DNA of 62,956 bases from Zemynaea arenosa (lineage in GTDB: Bacteria > Pseudomonadota > Gammaproteobacteria > Burkholderiales > Burkholderiaceae_D), in NCBI RefSeq assembly GCF_004614185.1, contig NZ_SPVF01000259.1, positions 1 through 62,956 of the forward strand, in the 5' to 3' direction. A program made the position numbers and the translations under genes. This document shows positions 34,814 through 47,357 of the stretch, in pieces (within the stretch, counting starts at the first letter, position 1; the number at the start of each line of letters is the position of its first letter). The notes below the pieces were generated by a model. That model searched no databases. It saw only the letters and a list, made by a program, of their open reading frames with translations, and was not told where the DNA came from.

Positions 34814-34909
34814 ATGGACATCATCCTGTTGCTGGTCGCCGCCGAGCTGACCTTCCACGCCGGCTACTTCCTCATTCGCCGCCAGCTGCGCCAGCGCCGC
34901 GCGCGCTGA
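34814..34909 (+). CDS. Possible 31-aa membrane peptide
   Basis: A short frame encodes MDIILLLVAAELTFHAGYFL followed by a basic tail RRQLRQRRAR. It has one plausible membrane helix and a positive C-terminus. CGGAG lies about 10 nt upstream of the ATG. It follows a terminator and overlaps the 3' end of the opposite-strand peptidase E-like gene by 38 bp, which weakens the case. Confidence 0.3.
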   Translation: MDIILLLVAAELTFHAGYFLIRRQLRQRRAR

Positions 34910-35594
34910 ACGGGCGTGACCGCTCGCCGCCGGGGTCAAAGCGGCGCCACGTCCCTTCCGAGATCACCGAAACATCGCCATCCACCACCTGGATGGCGCT
35001 GGCGTCATCGAGCGCGTACGACACCATCGGCAGCTTTTCTGCCAGCGTCTCCACGCAGGCCAGCGCATTGTCGGCCATGCCGGGGCAATCCAGATGCGGA
35101 TGCAGCGCGAAATCCAGCCACCCGAGGCACTTGGGCGTGTCCGCGGGCAGCGTGTGATGGCCGTAGGTCGTGCCGTAGCGCGTCATGATCATGCTGCCCG
35201 CGCTGAGGCCCACGTAGACGGTCTTCTCCAGTACCTGCGGCAGCAGCGCGGCCAGGCCGGACGCCTGCATCCAGTAGGTGAGGTATTGGCAGTCGCCGCC
35301 GCCCACCAGCAGCGCATCCGTCTCCACCAGCATGGGCACCCAGAGGTCGCGCGCAATGCTTGGCAGTGCCGTCAGCTCCAGCAGGCCAAGCGATTTCCAG
35401 CCCGCCTCGCAGAACGGGTCGCCGAGCGTGCCCCGCACCACCTCGCGGCAGAGCTGCGGACCGCCGCGAATGCCGTAGATCGCCGTAGGAATGAACAGGG
35501 CCTTCGCTTCCTCGATCGGCTTGCCGAGCAGGCCCTCCAGGGCGCTGCGGATGCTGGGGTTACTGATGCCACCCGAGGTGAGGAGCAGTTTCAT
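34872..35594 (-). CDS. Peptidase E/cyanophycinase-like class I glutamine amidotransferase-fold protein
   Basis: A protein of 240 aa starting MKLLLTSGGISNPSIRSAL at 35594, with AGGA 8 nt upstream. The nucleophile elbow is GLSAGSM with S131, as in S51 peptidases (dipeptidase E, cyanophycinase). ALLVGGGDCQYLTYWMQASGL is the preceding substrate block, and HPHLDCPGMADN supplies the histidine region. Family members cleave Asp-X dipeptides or cyanophycin-like polymers. The last 20 residues are low-complexity. It is not clearly linked to its neighbours. Confidence 0.8.
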   Translation of the reverse strand: MKLLLTSGGISNPSIRSALEGLLGKPIEEAKALFIPTAIYGIRGGPQLCREVVRGTLGDPFCEAGWKSLGLLELTALPSIARDLWVPMLVETDALLVGGGDCQYLTYWMQASGLAALLPQVLEKTVYVGLSAGSMIMTRYGTTYGHHTLPADTPKCLGWLDFALHPHLDCPGMADNALACVETLAEKLPMVSYALDDASAIQVVDGDVSVISEGTWRRFDPGGERSRPFSARGAGAAGGE

Positions 35595-35706
35595 TGGCCA
35601 TTCCTGTGAGGTCGTCGCTGGGCCCGGCCGCGCGGGCATCCAAGTGTACAACGAACGCTTGGGCTGACGTGTGGCTCCGCTGCTCGCCCCAGGCAGATAC
35701 GCGTGT

Positions 35707-36063
35707 CTAGGAGTCCGCCTTGCCGTGGTGCGCGGCCGAATCGGCCGGCACGCCGGCCCGCTCCGTCATGCCGTAGTCCCGGATCACCTGCGCCACTCGC
35801 AAGCGGTAGTCCGCGAACACGCCGCCCCGCCCCGCCTCTTGCGCCGCGCGGTGCTCCGGCAGGTTGCGCCAGGCGCGCACCGCCTCCTCGTCACGCCAGA
35901 ACGACAGCGACAGCACCTTGCCTGGCGTGGCCAGACTCTGAAACCGTTCGATGGAAATGAAGCCGTCGATGGTCTGCAGCAGCGCATTGAGGGCCGCCGC
36001 GCGGTCGAAGTATTCCTGCCGCCGCTCCTCGTCCGGCAGCACCTCGAAGATCACGGCGATCAT
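35707..36063 (-). CDS. ABM-family monooxygenase-like protein
   Basis: A protein of 118 aa. It begins [26 protein letters not shown], a ferredoxin-like antibiotic-biosynthesis-monooxygenase fold. [48 protein letters not shown] is the usual core. Such proteins are small cytoplasmic oxygenases or heme-degrading-like proteins; the substrate is unknown. Its ATG overlaps the stop of the NIPSNAP gene (ATGA). Confidence 0.8.
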   Translation of the reverse strand: MIAVIFEVLPDEERRQEYFDRAAALNALLQTIDGFISIERFQSLATPGKVLSLSFWRDEEAVRAWRNLPEHRAAQEAGRGGVFADYRLRVAQVIRDYGMTERAGVPADSAAHHGKADS

Positions 36064-36386
36064 TGCGCAGTCCTCTGCAAGGTCCCCTCCACCACTTCGG
36101 TGAAGGTGCGCTCCTCGCGCAGGATGAAGCGCTTCTGCTGCGCCATCTCGAAATTGGCGCGGCCTTCGGGGTCGGTCATCAGACGCTTGCGATAAGCCTC
36201 GTAGGCCGCCAGCGAGTCAAAGCCGATCAGGCCCCAGGCTTCGTAGTTGGTGCCCTCGCTGGGCAGGAAGTAGCCAATCAGGTTCCCGCCGCAGCGCGGG
36301 ATGATGCGGCCCCAGTTCTCGGCGTAGGCGCGGAAGGCGTCACGCTGGAAGGGATCGAGTTCGTAGCGGATGAAGCAGGTGATCAT
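36060..36386 (-). CDS. NIPSNAP-family protein
   Basis: A protein of 108 aa starting [45 protein letters not shown] at 36386, with AGGA 8 nt upstream. It has the NIPSNAP fold, also ferredoxin-like ([25 protein letters not shown]). It is coupled to the ABM gene, so the two small barrels may form a heterodimer or act in one pathway. Function unknown. Confidence 0.8.
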   Translation of the reverse strand: MITCFIRYELDPFQRDAFRAYAENWGRIIPRCGGNLIGYFLPSEGTNYEAWGLIGFDSLAAYEAYRKRLMTDPEGRANFEMAQQKRFILREERTFTEVVEGTLQRTAQ

Positions 36387-36540
36387 GGCCAGGTCCTGTG
36401 AGTGGTGATGGGATGCCACCATCATAGGCCCGGCCTGCAGCGGGAAGGTACGGCGCGGGCCGTACTCTGGGCCGGAGCCCCGCGGGGCGCGTAACAGGCG
36501 CCAGCGGCGCCACGCCTGCCCGGCGCAGCCCGGCCGTGCC

Positions 36541-37014
36541 TTATCGCGTCGGCGCCTTGTCCGGCACCGCGGCGATGGCCTCGACCTCGATCAGGTACTG
36601 CGGGCTCGCCAGTCCGCTCACATACACCCAGGTGCTGGGCGGCGGCGGCGACTTGCCCAGCATCTGCGCGCGCTTGGCGCCGATCTTCGCCATGTCCGTC
36701 GGCTTGGCAGCCGCGTAAAAGGTCAGCTTCACGATATCTTCCGGCCCCGCGCCCTCGGCGGCGAGGATCAGCCGGATGTTCTCCAGCGCCTGCACCGCCT
36801 GCTCCTCGATGGTCGCCGGAACCGTGCCATCCGCCCGGTTTCCCACCTGACCTGCGAGGTAGAGCAGCCGCGTCCCCGGCGGCACCACGGCCACATGGCT
36901 GTAGGCCGCCACCGGCTTGGGCACCGACGGCGGGTTCGCCTTGCGGATGGCTTCGGCCTGCGCCGAGTGCGCCGCGAGGCCCAGCACTGCCAGCATCACC
37001 ACGGAACGCAGCAT
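36541..37014 (-). CDS. Exported RidA/YjgF-family protein
   Basis: A protein of 157 aa starting [20 protein letters not shown] at 37014, with AAGGAG 7 nt upstream. This is a clear signal peptide. The rest is a RidA fold ([71 protein letters not shown]). Cytoplasmic RidA hydrolyses reactive enamine/imine intermediates and has a conserved arginine near the C-terminus. Here that position reads [10 protein letters not shown] without the usual arginine, so the catalysis may differ. It lies 18 bp downstream of purL in the same direction. Confidence 0.8.
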   Translation of the reverse strand: MLRSVVMLAVLGLAAHSAQAEAIRKANPPSVPKPVAAYSHVAVVPPGTRLLYLAGQVGNRADGTVPATIEEQAVQALENIRLILAAEGAGPEDIVKLTFYAAAKPTDMAKIGAKRAQMLGKSPPPPSTWVYVSGLASPQYLIEVEAIAAVPDKAPTR

Positions 37015-37032
37015 CGCACTCTCCTTCAAGTC

Positions 37033-40000
37033 TTAACCGACGAACTTGCGCGCATTGCGGAACATCCGCATCCACGGCGCGTATTCACCCCAGCTGTCCG
37101 GCGCCCACGAGTTGATCGCGGTGCGGAACACGCGCTCCGCATGCGGCATCAGGACCGTGAAGCGGCCGTCCGGCGTCGTCACCGACGTCAGACCGCCCGG
37201 CGAACCGTTCGGGTTGAACGGATACTGCTCGGTCGCGTTACCGCGGTTGTCGATGAAGCGCATCGCCTTGATGGCCTGGCCGATATCGCCAGTCTGCGAG
37301 AAGTCCGCAAAGCCCTCGCCATGCGCAATGGCCAGCGGCGCCATCGTCCCAGCCATCCCGTCGAAGAAGATCGACGGCGAATCGAGGATCTCGACCATGC
37401 CGAAACGCGCCTCGAACTGCTCCGACTTGTTGCGCGTGAACTTGGGCCACGCCTGCGCACCCGGGATGATCGACTTCAGGTTGCTCATCATCTGGCAGCC
37501 GTTGCAGATCCCGAGGCCGAAGGTATCGCCGCGCTGGAAGAACTGCGCAAACTGCGCCGCCAGCTCCGGGTGATACAGGATGGTCTTGGCCCAGCCCTCG
37601 CCCGCGCCCAGCACGTCGCCGTACGAGAAGCCGCCGACCGCGATCAGGCCCTTGAAATCATCCAGCTTCGCGCGGCCCGCAATCAGGTCGCTCATGTGCA
37701 CGTCGATGGCCGCGAAGCCCGACTGGTTCATCACCCACGCCGTTTCCACGTGCGAGTTGACGCCCTGCTCGCGCAGGATCGCCACCCGCGGCCGCGCACC
37801 GGCCGCGATGAACGGCGCCGCGATGTCCTCCTGCGGATCGAAGGTGAGCTTCGGCTGGAAGCCCGGATCTTCTTCGTCCAGCAGGCGGTCGTATTCCATG
37901 TCCGCGCAGGCCGGATTGTCACGCAGGCGCGCGATGCGCCAGCTGGTTTCGCTCCACAGGCGGTGCAGGGCGCTGCGCTGCTCGCTGTAGATTACCTTCG
38001 CATCGCGTGTGAATTCGATCGCGCCGCGGTCATTCAGCTTGCCGATGATGTGCGAGCACGCGCCCAGATTGTGGGCACGCAGCAGGTCCATCACCGCGCG
38101 CTTGTCCGCGTCGCGCACCTGCACGATGGCGCCCAGCTCCTCGCTGAACAGCGCGCGCAGCGTCAGTTCGTTGCGGCGCTCGGCCACCTGACCGGTCCAG
38201 TTCTTCGCATCGCCCCAGTCGGCGGCGTGCTCGGATTCGTGCGCCAGGATGTCCAGGTTCACGGTCACGCCCGTGCGGCCCGCGAAGGCCATCTCGCACA
38301 GGGTGGCAAAGAAGCCGCCGTCCGAGCGGTCGTGGTAGGCGAGCAGCTTGTCGTTCGCTTGCTGGATCGCGTTGAAGAAGGCTTTCAGGTCCTCCGCCGA
38401 GTCCACATCCGGCACCTCGTGGCCCAGCTGCTGCGTGACTTGCGCCAGCGCCGATGCACCCATGCGGTTCTTGCCGCGGCCCAGGTCAATCGCGATCAGC
38501 ACCGTCTCGCCCAGGTCCGTGCGCAGCTGCGGCGTGAGCGACTTGCGCACGTCGTACACCGGCGCGAACGAGGACACGATCAGCGACACCGGCGAGATCA
38601 CCGCCTTGGCTTCGCCGTTATCGCTCCATGTGGTGCGCATCGACAGCGAATCCTTCCCGACCGGAATGGAGACGCCCAGTGCCGGGCACAGCTCCATGCC
38701 CACGGCCTTCACGGTGTCGAACAGCGCCGCATCCTGCCCCGGCTGGCCGCAGGCAGCCATCCAGTTGGCGGAGAGCTTGATGTCGGAGATGTCCTTGATC
38801 GGCGCAGCCGCGATGTTGGTGATCGCCTCGCCCACGGCCATGCGGCCCGACGCCGCGGCATTGATCACCGCCGCCGGGGTGCGCTCGCCCATCGCCATCG
38901 CCTCGCCGGCGTAGCCTTCGTAGCTCATCGCAGTGACGGCGCAATCGGCCACCGGCACCTGCCACGGGCCCACCATCTGGTCGCGCACCGTCATCGCGCC
39001 CACCGAACGGTCGCCGATGGTGATCAAGAAGGATTTGTCGCCCACGGTCGGCAGCAGCAGCACTTTCTGCGCCACGTCGGCCAGCTCCAGGCCAGTCAGG
39101 TCCACCGGCGGAAAGTCATGGGCCACGTGCTCCACGTCGCGCAGCATCTTGGGCGGTTTGCCGAGCAGGACGTCCATCGGCATGTCGACCGGCGAGTTGT
39201 TCATCTGCGGGTCGATCACCTTGAGCTGGCGTTCTTCGGTCGCCGTGCCGACCACCGCGAATGGGCAGCGCTCACGCTCGCACAGCGCAGCGAAGGTCGC
39301 CAGGTCATCCGGCGCAATCGCCAGCACATAGCGCTCCTGCGACTCGTTGGACCAGATCTCCTTGGGCGCCATGCCGGATTCCTCCAGCGGCACCTTGCGC
39401 AGGTCGAACACCGCGCCACGCTTGGCATCGTTGACGATCTCCGGGAAGGCGTTGGACAGGCCGCCCGCGCCCACGTCGTGGATCGAGATGATCGGATTGG
39501 CTGCACCGAGTGCCCAGCAGCCGTTGATGACTTCCTGCGCGCGCCGCTCCATCTCCGGGTTCCCGCGCTGGACCGAGTCAAAGTCCAGGTCCGCCGTGTT
39601 GGTGCCGGTCGCCATCGAGGATGCGGCGCTGCCGCCCATCCCGATGCGCATGCCCGGGCCACCCAGCTGGATCAGCAACGAGCCGACCGGGATCTCGTCC
39701 TTGTGCGTGTGCTGGGCCGAGATGTTGCCGATACCGCCCGCGATCATGATCGGCTTGTGGTAGCCGAACACCGCGTGGCCCACGTTCTGTTCGTAGGTGC
39801 GGAAGTAGCCGCCCAGGACCGGACGCCCGAATTCGTTCGAGAAGGCCGCGCCGCCGATCGGGCCTTCGGTCATGATCTGCAGCGGGGACGCGATGCGTTC
39901 CGGCTTGCCATATGCGCCCGCGTCCGCGCTCCGTTGCGGGAACGGGGACGTCACCGAGGCCGCGTTCTCCCACGGCCGCACCGCATCCGGCAGCAGCAGG

Positions 40001-41046
40001 TTGGAGACCGTGAAGCCGGTGAGGCCCGCCTTCGGCTTGGCACCGCGGCCAGTCGCGCCCTCGTCGCGGATTTCGCCGCCCGCGCCGGTGGAGGCGCCCG
40101 GGAACGGCGAGATCGCGGTCGGGTGGTTATGGGTCTCGACCTTCATCAGAATGTGGGTGAGCTCCTGCTCGCACGCATATTCGTGCCCTGCGCCGCGCGG
40201 ATAGAAGCGCGTGACGGTGGCGCCCTCGATGATCGACGAGTTGTCGGAGTACGCCACCACGGTGCCGCGCGGCGCCAGCTGGTGCGTATTCTTGATCATC
40301 TGGAACAGCGACTTCTCCTGCTTCACGCCGTCGATGATCCAGTCCGCGTTGAAGATCTTGTGGCGGCAGTGCTCCGAGTTCGCCTGCGCGAACATCATCA
40401 GCTCCACGTCGGTCGGATTGCGCTGGGCCTTCGTGAAAGCCTCGTGCAGGTAGACGATTTCGTCGTCCGACATGGCCAGGCCCAGTTCAACGTTGGCTTT
40501 CTCCAACGCGGCGCGGCCGTTCTTCAGCACGTCGATCGACTCCAGCGGGCGCGCTTCCAGTTCCGTGAACAGGTTTTTCGCGTCGTCCGCATGGCGCAGC
40601 ACCGACTCGGTCATCCGGTCGTGCAGCAGCGCTGCCACGGCCATGGTCTGCGTCTCGTCCAGCTTCTTGGTGCCGCCGAGGCCGAGGAAGCCCGCCTTCA
40701 GCTCCACCATGTAGGCCACGCCCCGCTCGATGCGGTGGATGTGCTGCATGCCGCAATTGTGGGCGATGTCGGTGGCCTTGGAGGCCCACGGCGAGATCGT
40801 GCCAAGGCGCGGGATGACAAAGAACTCTTCCACATGCTCGCCCGGCTGCGCCGCGAACGGCTCGCCGTAGGTCAGCATCCCGGCCAGGCGCTCGGTATCG
40901 GCGGTGGACAGCGGGGCGGAAGAATCGATGAAGTGGATGAAGCGGGCGTAGACGTTGGTGATGGCGGGAGCGGCGGCTTGCAGTTGCGAGAGAAGGCGCT
41001 GCTGGCGAAATGCGGACAGGGCGTTGGAGCCCGGCAGGATCAACAT
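37033..41046 (-). CDS. purL: Phosphoribosylformylglycinamidine synthase
   Basis: A protein of 1337 aa, the full-length single-chain form of Gram-negative bacteria. It starts [22 protein letters not shown]. The N-terminal PurS-like part is followed by two PurM-like halves ([46 protein letters not shown], the ATP/FGAR site; [11 protein letters not shown]). The glutaminase domain has the catalytic cysteine in [14 protein letters not shown] and HGEGFADF. It makes FGAM in purine synthesis step four. A -10 box lies at 41118-41123 and a small CAAGCT/AGCTTG inverted repeat is in the leader. Confidence 0.97.
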   Translation of the reverse strand: MLILPGSNALSAFRQQRLLSQLQAAAPAITNVYARFIHFIDSSAPLSTADTERLAGMLTYGEPFAAQPGEHVEEFFVIPRLGTISPWASKATDIAHNCGMQHIHRIERGVAYMVELKAGFLGLGGTKKLDETQTMAVAALLHDRMTESVLRHADDAKNLFTELEARPLESIDVLKNGRAALEKANVELGLAMSDDEIVYLHEAFTKAQRNPTDVELMMFAQANSEHCRHKIFNADWIIDGVKQEKSLFQMIKNTHQLAPRGTVVAYSDNSSIIEGATVTRFYPRGAGHEYACEQELTHILMKVETHNHPTAISPFPGASTGAGGEIRDEGATGRGAKPKAGLTGFTVSNLLLPDAVRPWENAASVTSPFPQRSADAGAYGKPERIASPLQIMTEGPIGGAAFSNEFGRPVLGGYFRTYEQNVGHAVFGYHKPIMIAGGIGNISAQHTHKDEIPVGSLLIQLGGPGMRIGMGGSAASSMATGTNTADLDFDSVQRGNPEMERRAQEVINGCWALGAANPIISIHDVGAGGLSNAFPEIVNDAKRGAVFDLRKVPLEESGMAPKEIWSNESQERYVLAIAPDDLATFAALCERERCPFAVVGTATEERQLKVIDPQMNNSPVDMPMDVLLGKPPKMLRDVEHVAHDFPPVDLTGLELADVAQKVLLLPTVGDKSFLITIGDRSVGAMTVRDQMVGPWQVPVADCAVTAMSYEGYAGEAMAMGERTPAAVINAAASGRMAVGEAITNIAAAPIKDISDIKLSANWMAACGQPGQDAALFDTVKAVGMELCPALGVSIPVGKDSLSMRTTWSDNGEAKAVISPVSLIVSSFAPVYDVRKSLTPQLRTDLGETVLIAIDLGRGKNRMGASALAQVTQQLGHEVPDVDSAEDLKAFFNAIQQANDKLLAYHDRSDGGFFATLCEMAFAGRTGVTVNLDILAHESEHAADWGDAKNWTGQVAERRNELTLRALFSEELGAIVQVRDADKRAVMDLLRAHNLGACSHIIGKLNDRGAIEFTRDAKVIYSEQRSALHRLWSETSWRIARLRDNPACADMEYDRLLDEEDPGFQPKLTFDPQEDIAAPFIAAGARPRVAILREQGVNSHVETAWVMNQSGFAAIDVHMSDLIAGRAKLDDFKGLIAVGGFSYGDVLGAGEGWAKTILYHPELAAQFAQFFQRGDTFGLGICNGCQMMSNLKSIIPGAQAWPKFTRNKSEQFEARFGMVEILDSPSIFFDGMAGTMAPLAIAHGEGFADFSQTGDIGQAIKAMRFIDNRGNATEQYPFNPNGSPGGLTSVTTPDGRFTVLMPHAERVFRTAINSWAPDSWGEYAPWMRMFRNARKFVG

Positions 41047-41090
41047 GGTCAAGAGCTGGAAGGGCAGCTTGTGGCCGCGGGGTTAATGGT

Positions 41091-41123
41091 CAAGCTAACA
41101 AGCGATGTGAGCTTGCTATTATA
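41091..41123 (-). promoter_or_regulatory. purL promoter and leader inverted repeat
   Basis: On the minus strand a consensus TATAAT lies at 41123-41118, giving a leader of about 65 nt before purL. CAAGCT (41091-41096) and AGCTTG (41110-41115) form an inverted repeat around the expected transcription start. No PurR box or purine riboswitch is recognisable. Confidence 0.4.
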
Positions 41124-41249
41124 CCGCGTCGCCCCTGCCCCGTCGCCGCCACTACCGGTTGCCGACGCGGGTGACATGTCGTATCGTAGCCCTTCAGGAA
41201 TGGCCCCGGCGTGCCGTTACCGATGACGAAAGAGACTCAAGGGCCTTCC

Positions 41250-42872
41250 ATGCAAGACAACAGCAAGCTGTCCGTTCTGGTGATCGATCCCAGCCCCGCC
41301 CTGCGCGGGAGCCTCCAGAACATGCTGAACCAGCTGAACATCACGAAAATCGAGTTCGCGGTCAGCTCGGGCACCGCCATCAAGCAGTTGATGAAACGGT
41401 CATACGACATCATCCTCTGCGAGTATGACCTGGGCAGCGGCACGGAAGACGGCCAGGATGGACAGCAACTGCTGGAAGACCTGCGCCACCACCGCATCAT
41501 CGGGCTGTGGACCATTTTCATCATGATCACGTCCGAGGCGGTGTACAGCAAGGTGGTGTCAGCCGCCGAGCTCACGCCCACCGACTACATTCTCAAGCCG
41601 TTCGCCGTCGACATCCTCAGCCAGCGCATCACCCGCGCCATCGACCGCCGCAGCGCCTTCCTGCCGGTCTATCAACTGATCGGCCAGGGGAACGTGCGCG
41701 CCGCGATCCGCGCCTGCGCCGCGGCGGAGGTCAGCACGCCGCGCTACGCCATCGAATTCGCCCGCCTGCGCGCGGAGCTGCACGTGAGCCTGGGCGAGCT
41801 GCGCGAGGCCGAAAAGGTCTACGAAGGCATCATCGAAGTGCGTCCGCTGGGCTGGGCCCAGCTTGGGCTGGCGCGCACGCTGTTCGCACAGGAGCGGCAC
41901 GATGAGGCGCGCCAGCTGCTGTCGCGCCTCATCGCCGACAACCCGCGCCTGATGGCCGCCTACGACCTGCTCGCGCGCTGCCACGAAACGGCGGGCGACC
42001 CGGAAGCGGCGCAGATGGTGCTGGAGGACGCGGTCAGCATCTCGCCGCACATGATCCGCCGCCTGCGCCACTTGGGTGCGGTCGCCATGGAGGCGGGTGA
42101 CGTCGCCGCGGCCGAAAAGTCGTTCAAGCAGGTGGTGGCCAAGGCCCGCTACTCAGAATTCCGCGACCCAGAGGATCACGTCAACCTCACCCGCGCTTTG
42201 GTCAAGAAGGGCGACACGAATGGCGCCACCGCCGTCATCCGCGACCTGGAAAAGTCCCTGCGCGGGAACACCAACGTCGATGCGTGTAAGGCCATCTCGA
42301 TGGCGCTGGTTCACGAAGCTGCGGGGAATTCCGAAGGCGCCGTGGCGGAGCTCACCAACGCCATCTCCGCGATGAAGCTCGCGCAGAACCTGTCTTCCGG
42401 CTTCAAAATCAACCTGGCGCGCACGTGCCTCGATCACAAGCTCGATAACGAGGCCGAGCAGGTCATGCTGGAAGCGCTGAACGACGACGGCGTGACCACA
42501 GCGCAGGCGATGAATGTATTCGTCAAGGCCGGCCGCCCGGAGCTGGCTGAGACCATGACCTCTCAACTCAAGCGCCAGGTCGCCCAGCTGCTCAACGTCG
42601 CCGCAGAAAAGTCGAAGATGGGCGATGTCAAAGGCGCCGTGCAGACGCTCACCGAAGCTCTGCGCAAGGCCCCCGGCAACACCCAGGTCATGGCCGCCGC
42701 CGTACAGGCCATCGTCCGCCAGATCGACGAACTCGGATGGGACCACGCCCTCGCCGAAGTCTCGACCCAGCAGCTCGACAAACTCCGCGCCACCGACGGA
42801 GCCAGCTCGGAATACACGAAGCTGTCCGACTCGTTCAACGCCGCCAAGCGCAAATACGGTATCGCCACCTGA
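41250..42872 (+). CDS. Degenerate receiver-TPR regulator
   Basis: A protein of 540 aa. The start MQDNSKLSVL at 41250 has AAGGG 6 nt upstream; an earlier ATG (41223) has no ribosome site. Residues 6-125 are a receiver domain. Its phospho-acceptor position is glutamate, E58 (DIILCEYDLG), where relatives read CDYNLG, and the acidic pocket is reduced (VIDPS, D13 only). T94 and K116 remain, as does the DGQQLLEDLR segment. From about 135 there are eight to ten TPR-like helical pairs (LREAEKVYEGIIEVRPLGWAQLGLARTLF and so on). Relatives include VieB-type TPR regulators. The Glu suggests a permanently active mimic or phospho-independent use. Confidence 0.8.
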   Translation: MQDNSKLSVLVIDPSPALRGSLQNMLNQLNITKIEFAVSSGTAIKQLMKRSYDIILCEYDLGSGTEDGQDGQQLLEDLRHHRIIGLWTIFIMITSEAVYSKVVSAAELTPTDYILKPFAVDILSQRITRAIDRRSAFLPVYQLIGQGNVRAAIRACAAAEVSTPRYAIEFARLRAELHVSLGELREAEKVYEGIIEVRPLGWAQLGLARTLFAQERHDEARQLLSRLIADNPRLMAAYDLLARCHETAGDPEAAQMVLEDAVSISPHMIRRLRHLGAVAMEAGDVAAAEKSFKQVVAKARYSEFRDPEDHVNLTRALVKKGDTNGATAVIRDLEKSLRGNTNVDACKAISMALVHEAAGNSEGAVAELTNAISAMKLAQNLSSGFKINLARTCLDHKLDNEAEQVMLEALNDDGVTTAQAMNVFVKAGRPELAETMTSQLKRQVAQLLNVAAEKSKMGDVKGAVQTLTEALRKAPGNTQVMAAAVQAIVRQIDELGWDHALAEVSTQQLDKLRATDGASSEYTKLSDSFNAAKRKYGIAT

Positions 42873-43117
42873 CGCCGCGCCACCATTTTTTTTCACCCGC
42901 AACGCCGGGGACGTACCCCTCTCCCAGAGCGGGGTACGTCCCCTTTCCCGGCAAATCCCCTGGATTATGTGGCGGTGTCTAAGCCTTTGATTCACCGTCG
43001 GAATTGATTATGTGCCTCGGTCCTGCAACTTATTTGTTCGGCCATTTCCAACAGCGCTAATCCGGGGTACGTCCCTGCTTTGGGAGCGGGGTACGTCCCC
43101 GATTTGGGTAGTACAAA
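42873..43117. repeat. Spacer with four GGGGTACGTCCCC REP-like elements
   Basis: Between the TPR regulator and the DinB gene are a facing pair, GGGGACGTACCCC (42907-42919) and GGGGTACGTCCCC (42931-42943), and a second pair in the same orientation (43064-43075, 43088-43100). The first pair could fold as one long hairpin with arms of about 17 bp. No gene is seen in the 245 bp. Confidence 0.75.
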
Positions 43118-43651
43118 TCAACGCGCAGTGGGGATCAGTTCGAGAAGGTCGGTGACGCCGATGTCGGCGCCGGCCTGCGTGAGCAGCGTGCTGGCCTGGC
43201 CGCGGTGGTGGGTTTGGTGGTTGAAAAAGTGGAGCAGCAGCGAGCCGAAGTTCTTGCGCTGGACGCCCTGGTAGTTCGTGTAGGACAGCGGCTGCTGCAA
43301 GTCCTCGTTCGATACATCGGCCGCCAGCGCGGTAATGATGGCGTCCAGGTGCAAACGCAAAGCCAGGAGCGTTTGAAGATCGTCGCCATAGCTGTGCCGC
43401 AGGCCACTCGGCGCAGGGATGGACGCGATCTCGCGCAGCGATGCAAAGCTGGCCGGATGCGCCGCGAATCGGCGCAGCCAGATCGTGTCCCCACAAAGAA
43501 TGTGATTCAGCGTACCGAGCACCGAGCCAAAGAAGGCACCCCGGTCCTCAGCCAGCACGTCGTGCGGCAGCGTGGCCGCTGCGGCGTAGACCTTGCGGTT
43601 CATGCTGGCGTTGTACGCCGCCAGCAAAGCGATATCGTCACGCGTCGGCAT
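43118..43651 (-). CDS. DinB-family metalloprotein
   Basis: A protein of 177 aa, a four-helix DinB/YfiT-like fold. The metal-binding histidines are in VLGTLNHILCGD and LLLHFFNHQTHHRGQASTLL. The family includes thiol-dependent transferases such as bacillithiol and mycothiol S-transferases, but these need a low-molecular-weight thiol that proteobacteria replace with glutathione. It lies 12 bp downstream of the 5-oxoprolinase gene in the same operon, and glutathione breakdown yields 5-oxoproline, so a glutathione-linked role is conceivable. Confidence 0.85.
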   Translation of the reverse strand: MPTRDDIALLAAYNASMNRKVYAAAATLPHDVLAEDRGAFFGSVLGTLNHILCGDTIWLRRFAAHPASFASLREIASIPAPSGLRHSYGDDLQTLLALRLHLDAIITALAADVSNEDLQQPLSYTNYQGVQRKNFGSLLLHFFNHQTHHRGQASTLLTQAGADIGVTDLLELIPTAR

Positions 43652-43663
43652 GTCAGCTCCTCT

Positions 43664-47263
<3,600 letters not shown>

Positions 47264-47357
47264 GCCAAGCCTCGTGAGCTACGTGAGTGGGCGCATATTG
47301 TAGTCGCACTGGCGGCCGTTTTTGGCGAAAATAGCATCTTCAGCGAAGGGAGACCAG

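Noticed and set aside
41091-41115. Purine riboswitch in the purL leader
   Set aside because: The leader is only about 65 nt, and the small inverted repeat lacks the three-way junction core.
36895-41226. A 1443-codon open frame on the plus strand opposite purL
   Set aside because: It is the complement of a highly biased GC-rich gene. The product is full of Arg, His, Val and Leu without domains, while purL on the other strand has every expected motif.
42907-43100. CRISPR array
   Set aside because: The repeats are 13-bp palindromes in both orientations with irregular spacing and no cas genes.
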